The notes beneath the pieces are model-generated. The model made no database searches and was not told the origin of the DNA. It saw only the letters and a program-made list of their open reading frames with translations. Shown here piece after piece: positions 16,851-26,760 of a DNA stretch of 64,000 nucleotides (position 1 is its first letter; the number at the start of each line of letters is the position of its first letter). The stretch spans positions 4,278,001 to 4,342,000 of the forward strand of contig NZ_CP150227.1 of the NCBI RefSeq assembly GCF_037971845.1. Direction: 5' to 3'. The translations under genes were made by a program, and so were the position numbers. This stretch comes from Paenibacillus sp. FSL R5-0766. GTDB lineage: Bacteria > Bacillota > Bacilli > Paenibacillales > Paenibacillaceae.

Positions 16851-16895
16851 CGTGTCGTTCAGATTCTGTATCTGAACGACACGTTTTCTTATATT
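16851..16895 (+). terminator. Terminator of the methyltransferase-RluA operon
   Basis: Perfect 14-bp stem CGTGTCGTTCAGAT with a five-base loop, then TTTTCTTATATTTTC. Confidence 0.85.
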
Positions 16896-16931
16896 TTCAG
16901 CTGTATACCTAAAATACAGAGAGGAGACATC

Positions 16932-17279
16932 ATGATGACCCCGTTTACCAAACAAGTCGTTGCGATCATCGCGGCGATTCCCGAAGGTAAAGTGATGACT
17001 TACGGTCAGATTGCAGCCCATGCCGGGAGTCCAAGAGCCGCGAGACAAGTCGTACGTATTCTGCACTCGATGAGCCGCAAGGAACGTCTGCCCTGGCACC
17101 GTGTCGTCAATGCAAAAGGAGAAATCTCCATACCGGACGAACACTCGCGCATGATGCAGGAAACAGAACTGATTAGCGAAGGTGTGGAGTTTCAACTGAA
17201 CGGAACCATTAATCTCAAACAGTTCGGTCATGAGCCCGATCCTGTATTTCTTATTGATCCAACGATCCAGCCCGAATAA
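16932..17279 (+). CDS. Alkyltransferase-like protein (ATL), MGMT family without the acceptor Cys
   Basis: A 115-residue protein matching the DNA-binding half of O6-alkylguanine-DNA alkyltransferase (VMTYGQIAAHAGSPRAARQV). The active-site PCHR is replaced by PWHRVV (Trp near residue 55), the hallmark of ATL proteins. These bind alkylated guanine but cannot transfer the group; in characterised members they flag lesions for nucleotide excision repair. RBS GAGGAGA lies before the ATG; the gene is single, between two terminators. The Cys-to-Trp change is seen directly; the repair role is inferred. Confidence 0.9.
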   Translation: MMTPFTKQVVAIIAAIPEGKVMTYGQIAAHAGSPRAARQVVRILHSMSRKERLPWHRVVNAKGEISIPDEHSRMMQETELISEGVEFQLNGTINLKQFGHEPDPVFLIDPTIQPE

Positions 17280-17311
17280 TAAAAGTACTCTCCTCCTATC
17301 GCGCACACCAA

Positions 17312-17367
17312 AAAAAGAGAACTCAGGCAGTTAGGGTTACCCCTTCGACTGCTAGAGTTCTCTTTTT
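17312..17367. terminator. Bidirectional terminator between convergent genes
   Basis: AAAAAGAGAACTC pairs with GAGTTCTCTTTTT, with a second inner stem. There are U-runs on both strands. It serves the ATL gene and the convergent MFS gene. Confidence 0.85.
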
Positions 17368-17385
17368 GGTTTTATCTGATATTCG

Positions 17386-18897
17386 TTATGCTGTAGCCGT
17401 CGCTTTTTCCTGTTCTACAGTAACAGGCTCAACAGCTGGTTTTGTTTTCCGAATAAAGAACGCCATGATCAAAGCAACTAAGGTCATTCCGGTAGCCACG
17501 ATGAATGCATAGTTAACGCCGTAAATCGTTGCATCTGCTGTAGCTGCTAACATCGCTGTCTTATTATTAGGGTCAACTTGGCCAGCAGCCACTGCATCCG
17601 CCAGATGTGTTTTGAGCTTACTACTCATGATAGTAACCAGAATGGCTGTACCGATCGCACCGGCAACTGTACGCAATGTATTGGACATCGCTGTACCATG
17701 CGCGTTCAGACGTTGAGGCAGTTGATTCAGACCTGCTGTCTGGATTGGCATCATCAGCATCGACATACCGAACATACGAGCCGTGTAGATAAACATCATG
17801 TAGCCGTAGGTAGTATCGATTGCCAGACGACTCAGTCCAAAAGTTGTAATTGCCGTAATGGCAAGACCTGCAACCGAAAGCCAGCGTGCGCCCACTTTAT
17901 CAAATATGCGACCTGTAATTGGAGACATAATCCCCATCAATATCGCACCGGGCATCATCAGAAGTCCTGATTCAATTGGTGAGAATCCACGAATATTTTG
18001 CAGGAAAATAGGAAGCAGGATCATACCTGCAAACATCGCCATGGTCACGAGCATGTTGATAATTGTTGTTAATGTATACATGTTGTACTTGAAAATACGG
18101 AACTCAAGGAGCGGATGATCTGTTGTCAGTTGACGAATAACGAACAGAATCAGGGATATCGCACCTACGACGAGACATCCAATGACAATTGCACTGCCCC
18201 ATCCATCGGTACCCGCATCACTGAATCCGTACAGCAAACTACCAAAACCTAGTGTAGATAAAATAACGCCTGGATAATCCAGTTTAGGTCTGGATTGACG
18301 TGTTACGTTTTTAACAAAAGCAATACCAATTGCCGTTGCAATTATAGAGAATGGCAAGATGATGTAGAACAACAATCTCCAGGAATAATGCTCAACCACA
18401 TAACCTGAAAGTGTAGGCCCAATCGCAGGAGCCAGAATCATCGCAATCCCCATGGTTCCCATGGCCTGACCGCGTTTCTCAATCGGGAAGATGGTCAGGA
18501 ATACAACGGTCATGAGAGGCATCAGAATACCTGCACCTGCCGCTTGAATGACACGACCTACCATCAGAATGGTGAAGGTTGGACTAAGACCACAGACTAA
18601 TGTACCTATGGTAAATAGAGTCATGGCTGTAATGAAAATTTGACGCGTTGAAAATTTGGCAATCAGATATGCCGTAACCGGAATCAGTACACCGTTCACA
18701 AGCATGTAACCCGTGGTTAACCATTGGGCTTTGTTTGCATTGATCGCGAGGTCTTCCATGATTTTAGGAAGCGCTACGTTCATCAGGGTTTGGTTCAGGA
18801 ATGCCACAAAGGCACCAATTAACAATGCCGCTACAATCGGGCCTTTCTTGATGTTGTCCATCGCTGAGGATGGAGCTGCAGCAGTAGTCGTACTCAT
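17386..18897 (-). CDS. DHA2-family (EmrB/QacA-type) MFS drug exporter
   Basis: A 503-residue membrane protein with about 14 transmembrane helices. It shows family motifs: FLNQTLMNVALPKI in helix 1, WLTTGYMLVNGVLIPV in helix 2, the VGRVIQAAGAGILMPL motif C-like stretch and GPTLSGYVVEHYSWRLLF. It should expel drugs using the proton gradient. The start ATG overlaps the stop of the upstream MarR gene by four bases, so regulator and pump are co-transcribed and coupled, and de-repression by the pump's substrate is likely. Confidence 0.92.
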   Translation of the reverse strand: MSTTTAAAPSSAMDNIKKGPIVAALLIGAFVAFLNQTLMNVALPKIMEDLAINANKAQWLTTGYMLVNGVLIPVTAYLIAKFSTRQIFITAMTLFTIGTLVCGLSPTFTILMVGRVIQAAGAGILMPLMTVVFLTIFPIEKRGQAMGTMGIAMILAPAIGPTLSGYVVEHYSWRLLFYIILPFSIIATAIGIAFVKNVTRQSRPKLDYPGVILSTLGFGSLLYGFSDAGTDGWGSAIVIGCLVVGAISLILFVIRQLTTDHPLLEFRIFKYNMYTLTTIINMLVTMAMFAGMILLPIFLQNIRGFSPIESGLLMMPGAILMGIMSPITGRIFDKVGARWLSVAGLAITAITTFGLSRLAIDTTYGYMMFIYTARMFGMSMLMMPIQTAGLNQLPQRLNAHGTAMSNTLRTVAGAIGTAILVTIMSSKLKTHLADAVAAGQVDPNNKTAMLAATADATIYGVNYAFIVATGMTLVALIMAFFIRKTKPAVEPVTVEQEKATATA

Positions 18898-19340
18898 ATG
18901 TTGTTCATCTCTCTTCCTTCTAACTTTTCAATCATTTGACTATGAATTCTAAGTAGGTGCTCAAGGTCGTCCTTCGATATATCCAGAATGGGTGACACTC
19001 TTTCCATCCACAAATGGTGCGTTTCCTGTTGGGCCTGTTCCCCTTTGTCCGTGATCTGAAGCTTAACGGATCGGCGGTCAGCATCCGAACGTGTCCGAAC
19101 GATATACTCCCCTTTGACCAGTCGCTCCACAACAGCACTCATGGAACTGCTGCCCATATGGCATAGCTCAGCCACTTCATTGATGCCAATGGAAGGACGC
19201 TCCCTCAGGATGGATAACACCATAAACTGAATCGAAGTCAGCTCGATCTCCTTGTTTTCATTCCAAAATGCTCGAAAAAGCATTTGATTCACTTGGCGGA
19301 ACGAATTAATAATATAGAATACTTCATACGTATCAGTCAT
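18894..19340 (-). CDS. MarR-family regulator of the MFS exporter
   Basis: A 148-residue winged-helix regulator: dimerisation helices at both ends, recognition helix MGSSSMSAVVERLVKG, wing DADRRSVKLQITDKG. It is the first gene of a two-gene operon with the drug exporter. A palindrome in its own leader, downstream of a strong promoter, is the probable autoregulatory site. The ligand is unknown, likely a toxic small molecule exported by the partner. Confidence 0.93.
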   Translation of the reverse strand: MTDTYEVFYIINSFRQVNQMLFRAFWNENKEIELTSIQFMVLSILRERPSIGINEVAELCHMGSSSMSAVVERLVKGEYIVRTRSDADRRSVKLQITDKGEQAQQETHHLWMERVSPILDISKDDLEHLLRIHSQMIEKLEGREMNNI

Positions 19341-19368
19341 TGTTTCACCCTTTTACTTTTGGAATATA

Positions 19369-19388
19369 ATATTTCGTACACGAAATAT
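19369..19388 (-). promoter_or_regulatory. Operator palindrome of the MarR-MFS operon
   Basis: ATATTTCG-TACA-CGAAATAT is a perfect 8-bp inverted repeat. It lies 29-48 bases before the regulator start and about 20 bases downstream of the -10 element. Typical MarR-type autoregulatory position. Confidence 0.75.
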
Positions 19389-19405
19389 CAGGGGAACAAT
19401 TATTT

Positions 19406-19433
19406 ATTATAACAAAAATATTTACATAGTCAA
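19406..19433 (-). promoter_or_regulatory. Sigma-A promoter of the MarR-MFS operon
   Basis: On the minus strand TTGACT, 16-base spacer, TATAAT, just upstream of the operator palindrome. One of the best promoter matches in the window. Confidence 0.75.
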
Positions 19434-19546
19434 CTCTTTACATATGAATTCACAAAAATAATATTAGGACATACTAACTGTGTTACATCCATGTTTTTAC
19501 TCAACTAACCTGGACACAGTGTGTATCATATGTAATTTGTAAATAA

Positions 19547-19596
19547 AATAACCATAGGGCTCCTGCATGAAACGAGCAGGCACTCCTATGGTTATT
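19547..19596 (-). terminator. Terminator of the second MarR gene
   Basis: AATAACCATAGG/CCTATGGTTATT outer stem plus CCTGC/GCAGG inner stem, 17 bases past the stop. The T-tract (TATTTTATTT on the minus strand) is moderate. Confidence 0.65.
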
Positions 19597-19612
19597 CAGA
19601 ATCAGCATGGTA

Positions 19613-20053
19613 TCATACCGAAGTAGATAAGGCAGGCTCTTTGGTCTTGGGTGTTGTCATTTTGCCTAACAGATATACCAGCAATTGTTGATTGTGCATC
19701 GAAATGTTACTGAGAACAGAGTTCATGAATTCATTACGGATGGTGATTCCCCGCTCTGTCTCCATTCTTCCTTTCTCTGACAGAGATACCCACACAATGC
19801 GTCGATCCTGATTATCCCGATTCCTGCGAATCAGATCATTCTTCTCCATTCGATCGAGCAGCATGGTTACAGCAGCTGGCGTAGTAGACAGATAAGGAAT
19901 CAGATCCGAAGGTTTCATTTTCTGATGATCTTCAAGTACCTCCAGAACAGCCAGCTGAGCCTCTGTTAATGAGGGTGCCAGCTCTTGATCCATATGCAAT
20001 TTATAATCTTTGGTCAACCTGGACCAGCACTTGGCAAAATCGGAATTATACAT
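19613..20053 (-). CDS. MarR-family transcriptional regulator
   Basis: A 146-residue winged-helix regulator, unrelated in detail to the MarR gene next to the exporter. The helix-turn-helix is LIPYLSTTPAAVTMLLDRME and the wing RDNQDRRIVWVSLSEKG. I start it at the ATG preceded by GAGGAG with nine-base spacing; a longer in-frame reading from 20086 lacks a site. It is monocistronic with its own terminator. Targets are not apparent; no clear palindrome was identified in its leader. Confidence 0.9.
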   Translation of the reverse strand: MYNSDFAKCWSRLTKDYKLHMDQELAPSLTEAQLAVLEVLEDHQKMKPSDLIPYLSTTPAAVTMLLDRMEKNDLIRRNRDNQDRRIVWVSLSEKGRMETERGITIRNEFMNSVLSNISMHNQQLLVYLLGKMTTPKTKEPALSTSV

Positions 20054-20220
20054 CTTCCATCGCTCCTCTCTGCAACCGGTTATCACTTCACCTGCTTAAG
20101 TTTTCGCGCTCCAAAGCCGCATTCCTGCTGCCTTTTTTCAATTTCCTAGCGATCGACCGTAATCGACGAAGGTTGTTAAACTTCGCATGAATGCCCTCTT
20201 CTAATCCGCCTTCGAACAAC

Positions 20221-20268
20221 AAAAAAAGACTCCTCGCATGACAGGATTAGCTGTTCTGCGAAAAGTCT
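20221..20268 (-). terminator. Terminator of parEC
   Basis: Stem AGACT...CGCA..ACAG with matching CTGT..TGCG..AGTCT. On the minus strand it is followed by TTTTTTT, immediately downstream of the parC stop. Confidence 0.8.
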
Positions 20269-20281
20269 CGTTTGTTTGTTT

Positions 20282-22744
20282 TTATGAAGATGCTGCTGGT
20301 TGATTCTCATTAAAGTCCCTTAGAAGTTCAACGATCTCGTCCTGTTTGTCTACATGAACGATCAGCTTGCCAATATGTTTGCGCTCTGTAATCGGAACAC
20401 CTTCCGAAGAGATCGGGAACACTTGGCCTTCCTTGGTCATTACAGTGATCTTACGTTGCTCTTTGCAATAAAACGCTCCAACAATACGGCTACCATTCGG
20501 TTTCACACGTTTGCCTTCTTTGAACTCGAATGTGGCAAGCCCCTTGCCTCCACGGCTCTGTATAGCGTAATCCAGAAGTAATGATCGTTTACCATATCCC
20601 AGATCGGACAACACGGCAACTTCACCTTCATCTCCTTCTACCCATAGAGCCGATACAACTTCATCTGTATCTCTTAACTGAATACCACGAACACCACCGG
20701 ATACACGTCCCATTGGATTGACCTCATCCTCTCGGAAACGAATCGCCATGGCTTCTTTTGTAATCAACATAATATCTTGACCACCTGTACTCAGATGTAC
20801 AGATAACACTTCATCGTCCTTGCCCACTTTACAAGCCGCAACTGCACCGGAACGTTTGGTAACATAATCCTTCAGTTCCGTTCGTTTCACCTGTCCTCTT
20901 CGTGTGACAAAGACCAGACTGTGATTCGGCTCTTCAAAGGATTTCACAGCAAGCACACTTGCAATACGGTCATCTTTCGCAAGAGGAATTACGTTCACAA
21001 TGGCTGTGCCCGGGTCTTTCCACTTGAATTCAGGTACCTGATGAACAGGTAACAGGAAATACTGACCTTTCCTCGTAAAGACAAGCAGATTCTCAAGTGT
21101 ATTTACTTCCAGAACCTGAGCGATATAATCGCCGTCTTTTACTCCACTTCCGCTTCGTTCACCACCAGAACGTGTAAAGGACTGCATGCCTGTACGTTTC
21201 ACGTATCCCTCTTTGGATAATGTAACAAATACATCTTCCGCGTTCACAAGTACTTCGAGATTAACCTTGAGTTCTTCCACTTCACCCTGAATCGCAGAAC
21301 GACGGTCTATGCCGTATTTATCACGAATCTCCATCAATTCTTTGCGGATGACTCCGATGAGCTTGCGGTCACTATCCAGAATGGATTGTAGTTGTGCAAT
21401 CTTTTTCATCAAATCACCGAGTTCCTTCTCCAGAGAATTAATCTCCAGATTCGTCAAACGGTACAATTGCAAAGTAAGGATGGAATCCGCTTGGCGTTCC
21501 GTGAATCCAAACATCCACATCAGGTTATTCTGAGCATCCTGCCGGTTCTTCGACGCTTTGATCGCTGCAATGACCTCGTCAAGGATGTTAAGTGCTTTTA
21601 CCAAGCCCTCGAGCACATGTGCACGGTCTTGCGCCTTCTCCAGCTCAAACCGGGTACGGAATGTTACAACTTCCCGCTGATGGGCAATGTAAGCCTCGAG
21701 GATCGACTTCAATCCTAATTGGTGAGGTGCTTTATTCACAATCGCCACCATATTGAAGTTATAGGTGACCTGCAAGTCGGTTTTCTTCAGCAAATAAGCC
21801 AAAATACCTTGTGCGTCCGCTTCTTTTTTCAGCTCAACCACGATTCGCAGACCTTCACGTCCACTCTCATCACGCACTTCAGCAATACCTTCAACCTTCT
21901 TCTCAAGTCGGATGTTCTCCATCGCTGTAACGAGACGAGACTTCACGACCTGATAAGGGATCTCGGTAATGACGATCTGCTGTTTGCCACCGCGCATGTT
22001 TTCAATCTCGGTTTTGGACCGGATATAGATCCGTCCCTTACCTGTGCGATAGGCATCCAGAATGCCGTCACCGCCCATAATCAATCCGCCTGTTGGAAAG
22101 TCAGGACCCTTCATAAACATCATGATCTCGTCCAGCTCAATCGACGGTTTCTCCATCACAGCGATTGAAGCATCAATGACTTCACGCAAATTGTGTGGAG
22201 GGATCTCCGTTGCAAATCCGGAGGAAATACCGCTGACACCATTAACCAGCAAGTTCGGATAACGGGATGGCAATACAACCGGTTCTTTGGCCGTATTATC
22301 AAAATTATCCTTAAACAGAACCGTCCGTTTCTCGATATCGCGAAGCATCTCCATCGCGATGGGCGACAAACGGGCCTCCGTATACCGCATTGCCGCTGCC
22401 GGGTCATCATCCTGTGATCCCCAGTTACCATGACCGTCCACGAGCATATGGCCCATTTTCCATGGCTGAGCCATCCGCACCATGCCCTCATAGATGGATG
22501 AGTCACCATGTGGATGATAATTACCCATTACGTCCCCAACGGTTTTGGCAGACTTGCGGTAAGTCTTGTCAGGCGTATTACCTGAATCGTACATGGCGTA
22601 CAGAATACGCCGTTGTACTGGCTTCAACCCATCCCGGACATCCGGAATGGCTCGATCCTGAATAATATATTTGGAGTAGCGACCGAAACGGTCCCCAACG
22701 ACCTCTTCGAGAAAGGCCGGCATAAATTGTTCTGATGGACTCAT
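20282..22744 (-). CDS. parC: DNA topoisomerase IV subunit A
   Basis: A subunit of about 820 residues that cuts and rejoins DNA to separate linked daughter chromosomes, acting with ParE. Seen here: [20 protein letters not shown] near the N-terminus, the quinolone-region stretch [13 protein letters not shown] with both Ser and Glu intact, the catalytic Tyr in [11 protein letters not shown] (about 120), and C-terminal pinwheel repeats ending in an acidic tail. Start chosen at the ATG six bases after AGAAGGTG; a GTG three codons earlier is possible. It follows parE after 12 bases. The missing GyrA-box and pairing with parE favour ParC over GyrA. Confidence 0.95.
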   Translation of the reverse strand: MSPSEQFMPAFLEEVVGDRFGRYSKYIIQDRAIPDVRDGLKPVQRRILYAMYDSGNTPDKTYRKSAKTVGDVMGNYHPHGDSSIYEGMVRMAQPWKMGHMLVDGHGNWGSQDDDPAAAMRYTEARLSPIAMEMLRDIEKRTVLFKDNFDNTAKEPVVLPSRYPNLLVNGVSGISSGFATEIPPHNLREVIDASIAVMEKPSIELDEIMMFMKGPDFPTGGLIMGGDGILDAYRTGKGRIYIRSKTEIENMRGGKQQIVITEIPYQVVKSRLVTAMENIRLEKKVEGIAEVRDESGREGLRIVVELKKEADAQGILAYLLKKTDLQVTYNFNMVAIVNKAPHQLGLKSILEAYIAHQREVVTFRTRFELEKAQDRAHVLEGLVKALNILDEVIAAIKASKNRQDAQNNLMWMFGFTERQADSILTLQLYRLTNLEINSLEKELGDLMKKIAQLQSILDSDRKLIGVIRKELMEIRDKYGIDRRSAIQGEVEELKVNLEVLVNAEDVFVTLSKEGYVKRTGMQSFTRSGGERSGSGVKDGDYIAQVLEVNTLENLLVFTRKGQYFLLPVHQVPEFKWKDPGTAIVNVIPLAKDDRIASVLAVKSFEEPNHSLVFVTRRGQVKRTELKDYVTKRSGAVAACKVGKDDEVLSVHLSTGGQDIMLITKEAMAIRFREDEVNPMGRVSGGVRGIQLRDTDEVVSALWVEGDEGEVAVLSDLGYGKRSLLLDYAIQSRGGKGLATFEFKEGKRVKPNGSRIVGAFYCKEQRKITVMTKEGQVFPISSEGVPITERKHIGKLIVHVDKQDEIVELLRDFNENQPAASS

Positions 22745-22756
22745 TCCAAGCACCTT

Positions 22757-24736
22757 CTATTCTTCGTACTCTGTAAAGTCGACGTTCTCTACAATCCAGC
22801 GTTTACGCGGATCAACCTTATCACCCATGAGCGTAGATACACGACGTTCTGCTTTTGCTGCATCAACAATCTGTACCTTCAGCATCGCGCGAGTTTCCGG
22901 ATTCATTGTGGTCTCCCACAGTTGATCCGGGTTCATTTCACCTAGTCCTTTATAACGTTGAAGCTCAACATTATTACCGAATTCCTTCATATAATTAGCC
23001 AGCTCTTCATCCGTCCATGCATATCGAACTGTCGCAAGCTTACCAGACTTACGAGTAAGTTTGTATAATGGCGGCTGAGCAATATATACTTTGCCTGCAT
23101 CAATTAAAGGCTTCATATAACGATAAAAGAAGGTCAACAGCAGCACCTGAATATGTGCACCATCGGTATCAGCATCGGTCATAATGATAATTTTGGAATA
23201 ATTGCTGTCTTCAACTGCAAATTCGGTTCCAATGCCCGCCCCGATCGCCGCTGTAATAGCGCGGTATTCTTCATTTTTGAGAATATCAGCCAGCTTCGAT
23301 TTTTCCGGATTGAGCGGTTTTCCCTTGAGCGGCAGAATAGCCTGAATCTTCGAGTCACGTCCCTGTTTGGCAGAACCACCTGCGGAATCCCCTTCAACAA
23401 TAAACAACTCATTTCGGGTAAAATCCTTTGATTGCGCCGGCGTTAGTTTGCCGTTCAGGTTGGAACTCTCACTGCGTTTCTTGCCTGTACGCATATCATC
23501 ACGTGCTTTGCGAGCTGCTTCTCTGGCTCTGGAGGCTTGAACCGCTTTGCGAATTAACGTTTGAGCTACCTGCGGGTTTTCTTCCAGAAACCTTTGAATA
23601 TTTTCGGACACGACCGAATCCACTGCACTTCGAGCGGAAGCGCTGCCGAGCTGATCCTTGGTCTGACCTACGAACTCAACATCTGACATTTTGACACTGA
23701 TGACGGCCATCATACCTTCACGCAGGTCATTACCTTCGAGATTTTTATCTTTTTCCTTGATCATGCTGGTACGCCGCGCGTAATCATTCATTACACGGGT
23801 ATACGCAGCCCTGAATCCGGTCTCATGAGTACCGCCGCCCCGAGTAGGGATTGAGTTCACGAACGAAGCCAGTGTTTCCGTATAACCCGCGTTATACTGG
23901 ATTGCCACTTCGACTTCAATGTCATCCTTCTCCGCATAGAAGTGAATAACATCATGCAACACATCTTTATTTTCGTTAAGAAAAGCAACAAACTGGCTTG
24001 CTCCGCCTTCATACATGTATTCATCCTGATTGCCCGAACGTTCATCCTTGAGCACAATTCTCAGACCCGAATTCAGAAAAGCAATCTCCTGAAGACGTTC
24101 TGCCAATGTATCATAATTGAATTGAATGCCGCTCTGGAACACCCGAATATCCGGTTTAAATGTAACTTTTGTTCCTGTCCGATTGGTATTGCCCATCACT
24201 TCGAGACCGGAGACCGGTTCACCGACATGTTCAATCCCTTTTTTGTCCTTCCAATACTCGAATCGCTGACGATGAATCTTGCCATCACGGAAAATCTCGA
24301 CTTCAAGCCACTCAGACAATGCGTTTGTAACTGACGCACCTACACCGTGCAAACCGCCTGATTTTTTGTATCCTGATCCACCGAACTTTCCGCCTGCGTG
24401 CAAAATCGTAAACACGACCTGGGGAGTAGGAATCCCTGTTTTATGTATACCTGTCGGAATTCCCCTTCCGTTATCCTGAACCGTAATAGAACCGTCCTTA
24501 TGCAGCGTGATATCGATTTTGGAGCAGAATTTGGCGAGATGTTCGTCGACAGCGTTGTCGACAATTTCCCATACCAAATGATGTAAACCTGAAGTGCTGG
24601 TGCTGCCGATGTACATCCCCGGCCGTTTCCGTACCGCTACCAACCCTTCAAGTACTTGAATGTCGTCCGCGTCGTAGCCTGAAGACCCCTGTCCTCCGCC
24701 TGTCGAACCTGCCGACATATCGATTTGCTCGACCAT
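22757..24736 (-). CDS. parE: DNA topoisomerase IV subunit B
   Basis: A 659-residue ATPase subunit of topoisomerase IV. GHKL ATPase motifs are EIVDNAVDE, DNGRGIP and GGLHGVGASV. The Toprim domain has VEGDSAGGSAKQGRD and DADTDGAHI, with the PLKGKPLNPEK stretch between. The C-terminus has QRYKGLGEMNPDQL and the ending RRWIVENVDF-like segment (here KRWIVENVDF). The N-terminal extension is Gly/Ser-rich. GGGGGAG is close before the ATG. parC follows 12 bases later. Likely its own promoter in the 76-base gap behind the ABC permease gene, though none was clear. Confidence 0.96.
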   Translation of the reverse strand: MVEQIDMSAGSTGGGQGSSGYDADDIQVLEGLVAVRKRPGMYIGSTSTSGLHHLVWEIVDNAVDEHLAKFCSKIDITLHKDGSITVQDNGRGIPTGIHKTGIPTPQVVFTILHAGGKFGGSGYKKSGGLHGVGASVTNALSEWLEVEIFRDGKIHRQRFEYWKDKKGIEHVGEPVSGLEVMGNTNRTGTKVTFKPDIRVFQSGIQFNYDTLAERLQEIAFLNSGLRIVLKDERSGNQDEYMYEGGASQFVAFLNENKDVLHDVIHFYAEKDDIEVEVAIQYNAGYTETLASFVNSIPTRGGGTHETGFRAAYTRVMNDYARRTSMIKEKDKNLEGNDLREGMMAVISVKMSDVEFVGQTKDQLGSASARSAVDSVVSENIQRFLEENPQVAQTLIRKAVQASRAREAARKARDDMRTGKKRSESSNLNGKLTPAQSKDFTRNELFIVEGDSAGGSAKQGRDSKIQAILPLKGKPLNPEKSKLADILKNEEYRAITAAIGAGIGTEFAVEDSNYSKIIIMTDADTDGAHIQVLLLTFFYRYMKPLIDAGKVYIAQPPLYKLTRKSGKLATVRYAWTDEELANYMKEFGNNVELQRYKGLGEMNPDQLWETTMNPETRAMLKVQIVDAAKAERRVSTLMGDKVDPRKRWIVENVDFTEYEE

Positions 24737-24812
24737 TCATGCTCCCCCTTCTTAACTTGCAACTAAAAAAATGCCTAAAATGCAAACAGATGTTTTCTTA
24801 TCCTTGTCCATT

Positions 24813-25802
24813 TTAATTCAAGATATCCCGTTTCGTAAAGACAAGGAATGACACAATGAGTGAAGCAATGCCCCAAACACTAAGCACAATAAGGGAAAAA
24901 CCTAAATTCATACCCTCGATTGGAGGTAATCCGCCAGACAAATAATTCGGAAGTTCGAGGTTAACCATGAACAGATACTTCGCTGTCTGCCAAGATGCTG
25001 CCATACTTGTCAAGATTGTTCCTGCAATCAGCGCGGCCATCATGATAACGATACTTGCAGCAGTACTGCGCACAAGCACGGATACCATAAATGCAAGCAT
25101 AGCCACAATTACACTCACAAACCAGATCAGCCCTGCCTGCATAAGCATATACAGCCACTGGTCTACAGCATGCACTGCCGACATATCGACATCTGTTCCC
25201 ACAACTTTGAATCCTGTGAAGATGGGCATGTTGAAGCCTTTATAACCAAAGACCGCACCCGATATGACATAACATATAATGTAGGCTGATACCACTATGA
25301 TTGAAACAAACATAATCAGCGTAATTAATTTACTCAGAAGCACTTTCCAGCGTCTAACCGGACGCGTTAAAAGCATTTTAATCGTACCTGTCGTACGTTC
25401 ACCGGAAACAAGATCTGAAGCAATAGCCATGATTAACAGTGGAATAAACAATCCAACTGCGTTGTTCATGAACTCCCGCGTAAAGGTAACACCGCCCGGT
25501 TCTTTGGGATTGATGTCATTTTCAAGATAATACTGCATCTGCTGGATATATACTGTTCTATATTTTTTGTACTCTTCAGGCACCCGATCGCTACCAAGCG
25601 AGTTTTGATTGTCTGTGATGGCCTGTTGCAGTTCAAGACGCCAATCGCCGCCAAACTTGTCACGATTATTCTCCGCAGATTTCATCTGGGCATACGTAAA
25701 CATCGGTACGAGGACCGCAAGTACAATAAATATAATATAAAGCCGTTTTTTCTTCACCATCTTAATCGTTTCATTGCGAATCAGCGGCATGATATTACTC
25801 AA
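24813..25802 (-). CDS. ABC-2-type transporter permease
   Basis: Membrane protein of about 330 residues. One N-terminal helix (LYIIFIVLAVLVPMF) is followed by an extracellular loop of about 80 residues, then five further helices; the family stretch SGERTTGTIKMLLTRPVRRW precedes the second membrane block. It exports an unknown substrate together with the ATPase gene it overlaps. The start is uncertain: TTG at 25802 has AGAAGGTG six bases before it; GTG at 25811 and ATG at 25790 are alternatives. It is the third gene of the SGNH-hydrolase/ATPase/permease run. Confidence 0.88.
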   Translation of the reverse strand: MSNIMPLIRNETIKMVKKKRLYIIFIVLAVLVPMFTYAQMKSAENNRDKFGGDWRLELQQAITDNQNSLGSDRVPEEYKKYRTVYIQQMQYYLENDINPKEPGGVTFTREFMNNAVGLFIPLLIMAIASDLVSGERTTGTIKMLLTRPVRRWKVLLSKLITLIMFVSIIVVSAYIICYVISGAVFGYKGFNMPIFTGFKVVGTDVDMSAVHAVDQWLYMLMQAGLIWFVSVIVAMLAFMVSVLVRSTAASIVIMMAALIAGTILTSMAASWQTAKYLFMVNLELPNYLSGGLPPIEGMNLGFSLIVLSVWGIASLIVSFLVFTKRDILN

Positions 25803-26760
25803 TGGATTCACCTTCTGTCATTTTTAAAAATAGTTGTTCAAGCGTAGGCTGAATCCGCTGTACCCCTTCAACCTGAATACCTGCTTGAACCATCTGCTGC
25901 ACCAGATCAGGAATTCGATCTTCATGCATCTCGGCAACCACAGCGTTAGGACCAAGGCCCGCCACAATGGTATCATCCATCACATCCGCAGGTCTACCTA
26001 CCAGAGTAATGCCTGCATCCAGCAACATCTTTTTGCCTTGCTCCAGTGGTGAAATGTGCCATATGGCCAACTTGGAATGATCTTCAATCAGTTCGCTTAC
26101 ACCTCCAACGGCAAGCACACGCCCAGCACTGATAATGGCTACTCTGTCACAGAGAAGCTGAATCTCACTTAACAAGTGACTGCTGACAAATACAGCCATA
26201 CCTTCACTGGCAAGTTGCTTAATAAAGACACGAAGTTCCTTAATGCCTTTTGGATCAAGGCCATTTGTCGGTTCATCCAGAATGAGCAGACGCGGTCGCC
26301 CAAGCAGCGCTTGTGCAATACCAAGCCGTTGACGCATACCCAATGAGTATGTTCTAACTTTATCGTGAATCCGCTGATCCAGACGCACAATATCTACAAC
26401 TTCCTGAATGCGCTCGTTGTCCACACCTGGTTGCATGCGGGCAAAATGCTCCAGGTTCTCCCACCCTGTCAGATATGTATATACCTCCGGATTTTCAACA
26501 ATGGAGCCTACATACTTCAAAGCACGCTCAGGGTCCCGATTCACATCATAACCACAGACTTTAATTTTCCCTTCTGTTGGTTTGATCAGATCCACCAGCA
26601 TCCGTATCGTTGTTGTTTTTCCGGCACCGTTGGGACCGAGAAATCCAAAAATTTCACCCGGTTTCACGTCAAATGTAACGTCCTTAATGATCCACTTGCG
26701 TCCAATCCGCTTCTTCAGATGCTGTACAGACAAGACGGAATCATACTGCTGCTCTGCCAT
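25795..26760 (-). CDS. ABC transporter ATP-binding protein
   Basis: A 321-residue ATPase. Walker A is GPNGAGKTT, the Q-loop lies in IVENPEVYTYLTGWENL, the signature is YSLGMRQRLGIAQAL, Walker B LLILDEPTNGLDP and the H-loop SSHLLSEI. The C-terminal 90 residues resemble the extension of BcrA/YxlF-type exporters. It energises the ABC-2 permease encoded next, overlapping it. Its ATG follows directly after the TAA of the SGNH hydrolase gene, so all three genes are coupled. Substrate unknown; peptide or lipid export is typical of this type. Confidence 0.93.
   Translation of the reverse strand: MAEQQYDSVLSVQHLKKRIGRKWIIKDVTFDVKPGEIFGFLGPNGAGKTTTIRMLVDLIKPTEGKIKVCGYDVNRDPERALKYVGSIVENPEVYTYLTGWENLEHFARMQPGVDNERIQEVVDIVRLDQRIHDKVRTYSLGMRQRLGIAQALLGRPRLLILDEPTNGLDPKGIKELRVFIKQLASEGMAVFVSSHLLSEIQLLCDRVAIISAGRVLAVGGVSELIEDHSKLAIWHISPLEQGKKMLLDAGITLVGRPADVMDDTIVAGLGPNAVVAEMHEDRIPDLVQQMVQAGIQVEGVQRIQPTLEQLFLKMTEGESIE

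Noticed and set aside
21392..22168. Plus-strand frames of 108 and 149 codons opposite parC
   Set aside because: They are shadows of parC with no start signals or recognisable features.
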